The translations under genes were made by a program, and so were the position numbers. Under the pieces are notes generated by a model. That model was given only the letters and a program-made list of their open reading frames with translations. It had not been told where the DNA came from and searched no databases. DNA of 64,000 nucleotides from Haliclona indistincta (taxonomy: Eukaryota > Porifera > Demospongiae > Haplosclerida > Chalinidae): assembly GCA_964017065.1 (NCBI GenBank), contig OZ024790.1:8818182-8882181 (forward strand), given 5' to 3'. Positions 55,915 to 64,000 of the stretch are shown here, piece after piece. Every line of letters begins with the position of its first letter. Within the stretch, counting starts at the first letter, position 1.

Positions 55915-56121
55915 CAACTTAGCTAAGCACTGCTAAATTCGTTAATTTTTGTCTTTCATGTTTCATGCACTACATGTATATCTGTTAATTCACATACGCG
56001 TGTATTCAGTGTTGTACTGGAAGTTAACACCACAGACTACATTCACGACTCATCAGGAACCTAGCAAAGCATGATCGAGGAACCCACTGGCTACTAATGT
56101 GTTGCAGCTAGCTCAAGCCGC

Positions 56122-59100
56122 ATGATGACTAGTTCCACGGTCTCTCGCTTGCTGCAATGCTGCGGCATCAAACGCAGCGAGGAAGCTCCTCCTGGGGGCC
56201 CAAAGACAATAAACATTTTCATTGGCTTCTTGTTTTTCGTCAATTTTCAAATGGGCACTGGCTTTCTCGGGATCCCCTTCGCGTTTTTCCATGGAGGGCT
56301 GCTAGCAGGAGCTGGAACACTGGTGCTTGCCTCGTTCGTCAACTGGGTCACAGCTATCTGGGTACTAGAAACTCTATCACGAGCTCAGGTGACCGAAAAT
56401 ATAACTGCACTGTTAAAATTTTGTGTTTCACTTTTCAGGCTCTTACTGAGCACGGAAAGTCAGATGTAATCAGTGCCTCATCTCTACCAATCAATGCTGT
56501 TTTAGGGACAAAGAGAAAGTTTGAAATCACAGAGCTCTGCGGTATCTTCCTGGGCAGATGGGCAAAATACATTTACTTGGCATTGAACACAACAGCTTGC
56601 TTCCTCTACTTGGTCGAATTCTCCACTGTTGCTGGCGCTTCCTGGGCTGTAAATCTTCCATTGAACTTTAGTGGTATTGAAGAATGCAATGACAATGATT
56701 TTCATTTTCAGATCCTACCCTCGGTTGCCTCTTGCAGGAACGCCTACTGGTTCTGCCTGTTTCTCTTTGGATGCATCGTAGTTCCTTTATCAATGGTTGA
56801 GCTGAAGGAACAAGCTGTTGTTCAAATAACACTCAGTGTGCTAAGATTTTTCACGGTTGGAGCAATTGTCATTTTCTGTGTGGTCAACCTCATTTTTTCT
56901 GAGCAAATTTGCACCTGCGACCAGCCGTGGGGAAATACAACTGCAAATGGAGAATTTGTTCGAGAGGAACAGTGCAATGTGACAACACCGCTCACTGACA
57001 TTTTGACACGATTCAATTTTGAAGCATGGACTCTTTCTATCCCGGTAGTCGTATCAGCTTTGACCATGCATCCTGGTATCCCATTTTTGACTCACCCAGT
57101 CAAGCAAAAGCGACAGCTTGGTCCCTTGTTGCATGTCTTGTTCCTCGCCATGATGTCAGTTTACATGCTAGTGGGGATTGCCGGCTCTATGTGGTGGAGT
57201 GAATGCGTCAACGAAACCTGCTCTCTCAATTGGGTGAGTCTTTTGTGAGAGCTACATGTACAGGTTTTAGTCTGGTTTCGTGTAACAAAATTGCTGAAAT
57301 TTCATTCGAGCATAAGTATTTTGATACCTGTAGTAAAAATAGCACCTAAGGTGCGGATGCCTCGGTGGAATAACACTATCCACCATTCCACAAACACGGC
57401 AACTGCAGATGCATGTATACAGGATTTCTGTACAGCAATCACAATGCAGTGCTTTAGTTATGCAATCAGAAGCCAATCAGTGCTAACCACAATAATTAAA
57501 CTGGGCGTGTCTACAGTGTTTAGCACAGCAACGCATACCACGAGCTAGATAGCTTCCGTAGCTTGCTTACACGATTTCTCTGGACCTGCGCTGCTATCCT
57601 GTAGTAAAATTCTAACCCATCAGCTTCTAGGCAGTCAACTGTGGACAGCTTTGCCTTTGGAGAAGTCCAGATCGCCAGCAATGGTAAACAAAGTAAGCAA
57701 ACCGCGCCATAACTCTAGAACAAAGCTTTGCATCGAACTTTCGCTAGTTCACAACCGAGATAATATCGAGTTCTACCTACATTGCAAGTTTTAGAGCTTA
57801 CCTTCCAGCGTGCGCCGCAAAAATGGTGTAACAGACAGACAGACAGAGACAACGCGATTACAGTATGCCTCGTGGCTCCGCCCACCGAGGCATAACTACC
57901 TCAATATAATCCATCACTTGACGACAGCAAGAGTTTATAATGAACAGAGAGTATCGCACTCCAATTGGTCCATCACGGAGACTCTCGGGAAAGTAACGTG
58001 ACCAGCACGCGAGCGCTATTACGTGTTCTGACGTTGTTCAATACTTGTCGATTTTGCCTACGTAATGCATGCAGGCTAGGCACGCCCAGCGACCTGCATG
58101 TGCAAGCCTTAGCAACGACGATGAAGCGAGCAGCAGCAAGCGATCACGAGTTTCATGGAACTCCGCAGGCAAAACGACCAGCTAGTTTACCAGTGGACAG
58201 CTTCATTAACGCTTTAAGTACTGCTGGAGACAAAGAATATGGCGATTGGCTTAATTTTCGGGTGGGATACACAGTAACGAAAGGACATCAGATTTCAGCG
58301 CCAATGCACTCTTCAAATAGCTCTTCCGTCAGACTTTAATATACGTAGCTTGCTTCAGCGTGCCCACGCATGCCAGCCGCATTAGAGTATGCATTGTTAC
58401 GTCACGTTATAAAATTAATTATTTGCGGACGTCATTTGCTCGCGTGCTGGTCACGTTACTTTCCCGAGAGTCTCCGTGATGGACCAATTGGAGTGCGATA
58501 CTCTCTGTTCATTATAAACTCTTGATGACAGTTAGTGAGTGTGAACACACACTGTATCCTATGACACTGAATGCTAGCTCATCCAGTACACTGTTACAGA
58601 ATAGTAGAAAACTGGAGGAGGTTGATTTTTTTGGGTGAATTTTAGCAAAAGCCTATTTGAGCATTTACCGTAGCAAAATTACAGTAAAATAATCAAATCA
58701 ATTCTGCTGAATTTTTGTTCTCAAAGCATCCAGAGTGTGAAATTATTTGTTGCCGAAATTTATTTTGTGACAGCAATAATTCATGTTGTCTCTCTTTATT
58801 TTCAGTAGAATCCACTGACAAACCAAACATACAATTTGGGTATAAGAATGATATCTTATTATATTCTACTTTTTCCGAGTGTGGACGTTATCTCGATTTT
58901 CCCACTCTCCGTTTTGAATATGGTTAACAACGTTCATGTCGCCATCCTCGGCAAAGACACTGCAGACTCGGGCAAAACATGGAAATCTTTTATCATAATT
59001 CTTCTGATGAAATTCTTTACTGGTCTACTTCCGATTCTAGTGGCTATGGCTGTCTCCAATCTTGTCACAGTGCTCAAATACACTGGTCTGATATCCTTCT

Positions 59101-59396
59101 TCCAGTGTTTTCTTGTTCCGATACTGCTGCATATTCGATCTCAGTGGGTCTGCAAAAAGACATTCCAAAAAGTTCTGCACACCAAGTATCAAGACAATTC
59201 TGCAGGTGAAGATGATACTGGCGAGAAATCGGAGCTAATATCATCATCAAAGACCACTATTAAACCCAAAGATCTTTATATGACTCCGTACTCGAATATC
59301 TTCAGTCACTGGCCGACGGTCGTGGTGACTAGTCTGGTGTGCATAGTACTGTTTGCACTGACCATAGTTAGCTTCTTTTTCCATCCTCAGAAATGA
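56122..59396 (+). CDS. Amino-acid-permease-type transporter (SLC38/TMEM104-like)
   Basis: Three exons: 56122-56388, 56439-57233 and 58809-59396; phases agree, 549 residues. About eleven hydrophobic segments. The first carries NFQMGTGFLGIPFAFFHGG, the unwound-helix motif of Aa_trans proteins (usual form GxGxLxxPxAF). Other landmarks: EITELCGIFLGRWAKYIYLA, SIPVVVSALTMHPGIPFLTH and a large Cys- and N-glycosylation-rich loop (CTCDQPWGNTT, QCNVTT). The FEIT...LGRWAKYIYL wording recalls TMEM104 and SLC38 members; substrate unknown. The third exon uses the second AG of ttcagtag, since the first would leave an in-frame TAG. The second intron (1.6 kb) houses an 84-bp-TIR element. ATG 56122 is followed by another ATG; either could be used. 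Confidence 0.85.
57350..57900. repeat. Intronic repeat with GCCTCG/CGAGGC ends
   Basis: Left end GGATGCCTCGGTGG near 57354 and right end CCACCGAGGCATA near 57882 are inverted, and the right end itself forms a hairpin with TATGCCTCGTGG. A (CAGA)n stretch lies at 57835. It could be a decayed TIR element, but target duplications are not clear. Confidence 0.45.
57931..58521. mobile_element. 591-bp element with perfect 84-bp TIRs, Mutator-like, carrying an open frame
   Basis: 57931-58014 is exactly the reverse complement of 58438-58521. Just outside lie TTGACGACAG (57918-57927) and TTGATGACAG (58522-58531), a possible 9-10 bp target duplication with one mismatch. Long TIRs plus a 9-10 bp duplication fit the Mutator superfamily; no transposase is present. 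It lies in the permease intron. Inside, ATG 58121 opens a 73-codon frame. Confidence 0.8.
58121..58339 (+). CDS. Small open frame inside the Mutator-like element, unknown
   Basis: Reads MKRAAASDHEFHGTPQAKRP, then SLPVDSFINALSTAGDKEYG and DWLNFRVGYTVTKG before the frame ends. The start has a bipartite basic pattern and composition is protein-like. RVG is followed by a GT that could be a splice donor (CGGGTGGGA), so this may be a captured first exon of a host gene. Not recognised. Confidence 0.35.
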   Translation: MKRAAASDHEFHGTPQAKRPASLPVDSFINALSTAGDKEYGDWLNFRVGYTVTKGHQISAPMHSSNSSSVRL

Positions 59397-60045
59397 AATG
59401 CAAGATGAACTGCAACCTGTATTTATTTTGTGAAAAACTGTAGTACATGTGTGTTCGTTGAATTATGAATGAATGGTGCATATCTCATTGTATGCAACTG
59501 TGGTTTCTTCTTTTTCTTGCAACATTAATAGACAGTTAATTTATGCATCAATTTCTTTGGTTTATTGAAAGTTTGTGGTTAGCGAGGTGGTTATTCCAGA
59601 CCACACAAGCTAATAGGTGTGGTCTGGTAGTCCTCTACGTACTACACGTGAAGAAAGACGACTTTGTGGCCTCTTTCCACACAACACACCGTTGAATTTG
59701 TTGCGATGACCTGAGTAAGAGAATATTCACTGCTTACTCGGCCGTTTTTGTAAAAATCAATACATTTTACAACATTTTAACCTGCAATGCTATTACCACT
59801 TGTAAAGAGTAGGTCCTGCACAAAAAACTACATCACTATTCTCTATTATCAATAAAGCTGCAATCTGCTCCAATTACTAAACTTCGATAAACGTGTGTTT
59901 CAATGATATAAAAATTAATACTAAAAGTTCCTGCTCATTCTCCCTAGCGTACAAATGTTGTCACATTATCTATGTTTGTCGTGAGGAGGTTGCACCTCTC
60001 TCAGTCTCACGAAGCGGAGTCAACGTCAACCTAACGTAAAGAACC
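59397..60045. other. Spacer matching the upstream region of ANK-4
   Basis: 59690-60040 resembles 43635-43945 (TTGCTGCGATGACCTGAGTA, CAATAATGCTGCAATCTGCT, TTGCACCTCTCTCAGTCTCACG). It is the distal half of the clade II promoter, separated from ANK-6 by the inserted block 60046-61889. Confidence 0.75.
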
Positions 60046-60084
60046 GTATGTATTAAACAACTAGAGTTCTAATGAACACATACC

Positions 60085-60347
60085 CGTGCGCTGAGCTAAG
60101 AGCTAAACATGACTACTCCAGCATTACTGCAACACTCACGTTACAGCTAGTCCATAGACAGCTGCAGATAAATATTGATGATAGCATAGCTACCATAATG
60201 CACTAACCGTGTTCTCAGTGAGCTAAGCCTAAGAGCTAAACACGACGACTCCAGCATTACCGTGTGCAACACTCACTGTGTTACAGCTAGTCCATAGACA
60301 GCTCCAGATAAATTGATGATAGCATAGCTACCATACATGCACTAACA
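60085..60347. repeat. Tandem duplication, about 125-135-bp unit x 2
   Basis: Both units contain CTGAGCTAAG, AGCTAAACA, CTCCAGCATTAC, GTTACAGCTAGTCCATAGAC, GATGATAGCATAGCTACCAT and GCACTAAC. Confidence 0.8.
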
Positions 60348-60701
60348 GGTGATTGGCAAGAAGTGACTCTGGCGTACGGTACATGTGAGACTGAGTGAGG
60401 ACATCGATGTGGATAGGAGGTTGGGTGACACACCCACAATACCGTAAAGTGCTCTTACAAGCACACGTAGCTTTAGAAAGCCATGGATTAGCCGCTCTAG
60501 CAAGGCTTGCCAGCACAGAAAATGTCTTCATAGGACTATAGATTCAGTGAAGAAGCTACAAAGTGCACTTTTGTGGCGAATTTCGAGCGGTGACACGTAA
60601 TCAAGCGTGTTTTTTTGTCCACACACATATAGACGGACACAAACGCTGAAACGCATAACCCTAGCGCATATGTACTGCGCACGGGTCCCAACCCGGGATT
60701 C

Positions 60702-61878
60702 ACTCTGTTCACCCCGTTTCGATCTGACCACACCTACTTACGTCACGTGCGCGAGCCGCCTTTGGCGGCTTATATATGTTACGACCCGATTCACAACCTG
60801 ACCCGTTTCGAAGCCGGCCGCCGGTTTCGAAGCCGATTAACCCGATTTACAACCACATAACTCAGTTGACCCGGTTTAAAACCGAACGTTTCAATGGTTC
60901 AGGGTGCTCACCTGCATGCTAGATTGACAGAACCTACTTAGGAGTGCTGTCGCGGTTATAGCTCATCATTGCAGTGCAGCGCAGCAAGACTGGAAAGTGT
61001 CCGACGGAGGCGTTTTAGAGCATCATGTGCTACTACAGTCATCGACAGGAGCGTCGTTGTAAGTGGTTTAGTAGCGCAGCACAGCAAGCATACCTGCTAA
61101 ATTGACAGGAATGCCGTTACGAGTGGTTCAGCAACGCAGCGCAGCAAGACATGTTGTGTGCATGCAACAGTTGTTTAAAATCAAACTGCACTAAAATCCA
61201 TAGGAACATGTCACAGCTTCTTCTTCAGACGTGACTCCAGTACATGCATGGAAGCAAAGAACAATATGATTGCGATGCAATGTATATGGACACCCTGAGT
61301 ACACGTTTATGTGTAGTAGTCGAAGTCTATTACACGCGCGCACTTAGCATTATGCACGCTTTGAATCTGGCGCGCAGCTAGCTAACCCGCTTCGAAACCG
61401 GTCGACCGGCTTCGAAGCGGGTCAAAGGTTGTGAATCGGGTCGTAACATATATACTCTATGTACGTGCGCGCGTACATAATCACTATAAAGGCTTGTTTG
61501 TAGCAATGACCGGACAGCAGGTTCCGGTGGCTTAGAGGTTTAGTGCTGTGGTTTGTAATGCAGACGTCCACGGTTCGATTCCCGAAGTATGAATTAATTT
61601 TTTTGTTTTTTTCCCTAAAAAACTTCCAAGTTTTTTTAGCTACTAGTAATACTCTCGACGATCCTTAGTGAGGGCCAGAGGCCCTGTTTAGAACGACCCT
61701 CCTGACGATCCTTAGGCTTACCAAGGGCCGAAGGCCCGGGTTAGGAAGACCCTTCCGACTTTGCACAGTTAGGAAAAGGTTTTTTAGGGTTCAGGGTTTA
61801 GGGTTTAGTTAGTTGTCGTCCATAGACTAGTTATCACGTGATTGCTATGGCAACGGATCGAAACGGGGTGAACAGAGT
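60702..61878. mobile_element. Composite insertion with nested inverted repeats
   Basis: Outer inverted repeat: ACTCTGTTCACCCCGTTTCG at 60702-60724 and its exact reverse complement at 61856-61878 (23 bp). Nested inside: 60778-60833 and 61389-61447, about 57 bp each with few mismatches (GTTACGACCCGATTCACAAC and TTCGAAGCCGG words). No transposase frame is seen. The block, or a larger one containing it, splits the clade II promoter. Confidence 0.7.
61520..61620 (+). repeat. tRNA-derived SINE-like head
   Basis: Pol III A box TGGCTTAGAGG (61528-61538) and B box GGTTCGATTCC (61572-61582) at tRNA-like spacing, followed by a T-rich stretch (61592-61612). The acceptor and T stems do not close, so it is not a functional tRNA gene. 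Bodies with AGGGCCAGAGGCCCT and AGGGCCGAAGGCCC hairpins follow. Confidence 0.65.
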
Positions 61879-61914
61879 GCTTCCCGTAACAACCCTGGCG
61901 CGGCGGATGCGATC

Positions 61915-64000
61915 ATGGCTGAGCTCTGTCTTCTAAACTTCTTGGAGGAGACAGCCGATGTTACCGATTGGTACATGCTTGGGCTCTATATGAAGCTTCC
62001 TTCGAAGGATCTCTCGCTCATAGAGAAGCAGTTCTCGAGCCAACAACCAAAGCGATGTAAAGCAGAACTGTTCAATGTGTGGATCAAACGAACACCCAAT
62101 GCCTCGTGGGAACTGATCGCAGCATCTCTGGAAAAATTAGGAGAAACTGTACTGGCTGAAAAAGTTCGAAAGCTGCCCGGACAATCCATTGCGGTCCCGC
62201 AAGACTCTCGGATCAACTCGCATTCAGATTCGTCAACAGGAGAAAAAGTTGTGCTTGAAATCGAGAAGAGTCTTGTTGTTGTTTTTTCAACCTTGGAGAG
62301 AGAATTTGCTGTTTTGGTAACAAATCTCAAGATGTCTCTTGAAGGAAAGCAGGTCTCACTGAAGGAACTAGGACGATTCCTAGACACTCGTCTCGATCTA
62401 GATGAGGACTTATCACAAAGTTGCTAGCATTGACAAACTTTTCAAGCAGATCAAACCACACTTCTGTTTATTCAACACTGTGATTCTGAAAGACATTGTA
62501 GAGAAGTTTGTGGGAGAGCCATTGAGACTACAGCTGGAGAAGTACAAGTGTGAACTAGAGGAATTCACTGAAACTGCTGAAGTAACTTTTTTAAAGGAAG
62601 TGAAATTTCTTGATCAATTTAGCTCAGCAGATATGCCACTGGTCATCTTCAAGCTGACCGGCTTCTGGCCCAGTGTAACTATCAAACGATTTCAGAGGTT
62701 CGTTGATGATGTATTTGAAGCCAACTCGAGTGCTCTTACTCACATTCGTGTGAAACAAGGCTGCATTTGTGTAACATGGTATGCTCGTAAATCAGCCATT
62801 GCATCTCTAGCTGCTCGAGCCCAAGAGAAGGTGCTGTTTATGCGACATGTTGGAGTTCTGAGTCTGAGCGTAGGAGACACTGTGATCCTGGAGCAAGAAG
62901 AAACAGAGAAAGAAGAAACAGACTTGAGCTCAGCACTGATACAAGCCGTTACAGTACTGCTGATTGCACAGAGGCTGTAGAGTTTTTACTCTTTCTCAGT
63001 ACAGATCCTAACTACACCTTAGCGCATGGAACCACTCCTCTCATTCTTGCCTGTGCGTAGAATTCTATCAGTATCGCTAAGCTGCTTCTCAGAGCTGAGG
63101 CAAATGTTAACGCACAAGACAAGCGAGGTTTTACTGCTCTAAAGGTGGTATGTAGCTTAAAAACACCAAATAAAGGTTTAGTGGAACTGCTAGTTCAGTC
63201 AGGAGCTGAGCTTGCTGTACCAGGTGAAAAGATAGTGGCGCTTGAAATGGCTACAAGAGAAGGTCAAGCAGATATTGTCCGGTATCTTGTCAGTGCAGGG
63301 GCTCCAGTGAACGCACAGAATAAGGATGGTGTGACATCACTCATGTGTGCCTGTTTCAAAAAACGATCTGAAATTGTGTCTTTTCTTTTAAATCAAGGAG
63401 CTGATCTTGATATACAGGATAAAGAGGGCACTGCAGCACTTCATTTCGCATGCTATAAACAGATGATAGCAGGTGTGGAGCTTCTTCTTGCACATGGAGC
63501 AGATCACAGCTTACGTGGTAAAGGAGGATCAACACCGCTCATGTATGCATGTTTCAAGGAAAGCAACCTAGCAATGGATCCCTCCATTTTGATTCTGCTA
63601 CTTTCAGCTGGTGCTGAGCCTAATGCTCAAAACGAGAACGATTCTACAGCTCTCATAACTGCTGCTTATGGTGGCTACCAAGAAGGTATAACAGTTTTGC
63701 TAAATGCAGGAGCTAGTGTGAATATCCGGGATAGATTCGGATTAACTGCTCTTCATGTAGCAGCTGAATACGGATTCTTATCTATCTCAGAACTTCTCCT
63801 AGCATCAGGTGCCCAGGCCTCACTCACTGACAACGATGGTATGACACCGCTTGACTATGCCCTTGATAACAACCATCACGATGTGTGCCAACTACTTCTT
63901 GCAAACATGGACTCCGCCCCACTACCAGCCGTGACCGAGACCACAGACACCACAACAACAAAAATCATGTCAACTAAACAAGAATCAATACCTCTGCATG
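61915..64000 (+). pseudogene. ANK-6: clade II Death-domain/ankyrin gene, frameshifted, runs off the window
   Basis: Starts MAELCLLNFLEETADVTDWY with a complete Death domain (KLPSKDLSLIEKQFSSQQPK, IKRTPNASWELIAASLEKLG). One extra A near 62418 shifts the frame in the middle domain. A small insertion near 62950 (GTTACAGTACTGCTG) shifts it again, and TAG appears at 63058 where paralogues read AGG. Beyond this the ankyrin block (DKRGFTALKVVCSLKTPNKG, YGGYQEGITVLLNAGASVNI) is recognisable up to the window end at about 64000, in the linker before the tail. The shared core is intact between the shifts. Confidence 0.85.

Noticed and set aside
61520..61592. Functional tRNA gene
   Set aside because: A and B boxes are present but the acceptor and T stems do not pair, so it is scored as a SINE-like head.
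61781..61812. Telomere-like TTTAGGG repeats
   Set aside because: Only three to four imperfect units inside a repeat block, and not the animal TTAGGG motif.

Overview
The window looks like nuclear DNA of an early-branching animal, most likely a demosponge. Genes are split by many short (about 50-150 bp) AT-rich GT-AG introns, coding density is high, and the content is metazoan: SRCR receptors, EGF and DOMON domains, a CYP4-type P450, a CBP/p300 bromodomain and Death-domain/ankyrin proteins. The Death-domain/ankyrin expansion suggests Porifera; this is inference from content, and a cnidarian is not excluded. Exon models below were built by hand from splice sites; for DDX43, the DOMON gene, the CNB gene, the four-TM gene, the P450, the SRCR gene and the permease, all exon phases and the total length agree.

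Layout. 1-6099 (+): the 3' end of one SRCR receptor gene and a complete tandem paralogue. 6266-12692 (-): a 23-exon DDX43-type KH/DEAD-box RNA helicase, convergent with the SRCR gene; a broken copy of its 3' end (1527-2707) was duplicated with the first SRCR gene. 12938-18148 (-): a secreted, probably lipid-anchored copper-type protein (LPMO-like N-terminus, two EGF, two DOMON). 18334-20457 (-): a cyclic-nucleotide-binding-domain protein. 21065-22896 (-): a four-TM protein with a proline-rich tail. 23025-26119 (-): a cytochrome P450, head to head with the first ankyrin gene.

26205-64000 (+) is a birth-and-death cluster of Death domain-middle domain-ankyrin genes. Three are intact (26205, 34294, 39670); one is stopped by a small transposon (43977); two are frameshifted (53825, 61915); several are remnants (28755, 42225, 43100, 47261). 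A related Death-domain remnant at 37503-39219 carries a different, unrecognised C-terminal module. Between them lie displaced fragments of AMDHD2 and CBP/p300, a MULE-transposase-derived gene with a Tudor-like end (49459-51095), an amino-acid-permease-type transporter (56122-59396), a 111-bp satellite next to an assembly gap (49001-49200), and many non-autonomous DNA elements (piggyBac-like, Mutator-like, foldback, pogo-like, tRNA-SINE-like).

The cluster is the most interesting part. All six ankyrin copies, including the dead ones, share an almost invariant core of about 330 bp while their flanks fall into two diverged clades, which points to gene conversion. Several members share a promoter cassette carrying a perfect CRE (TGACGTCA). 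Death domain plus variable sensor-type repeats in a rapidly turning-over array resembles an innate-recognition locus; that function is inference only.
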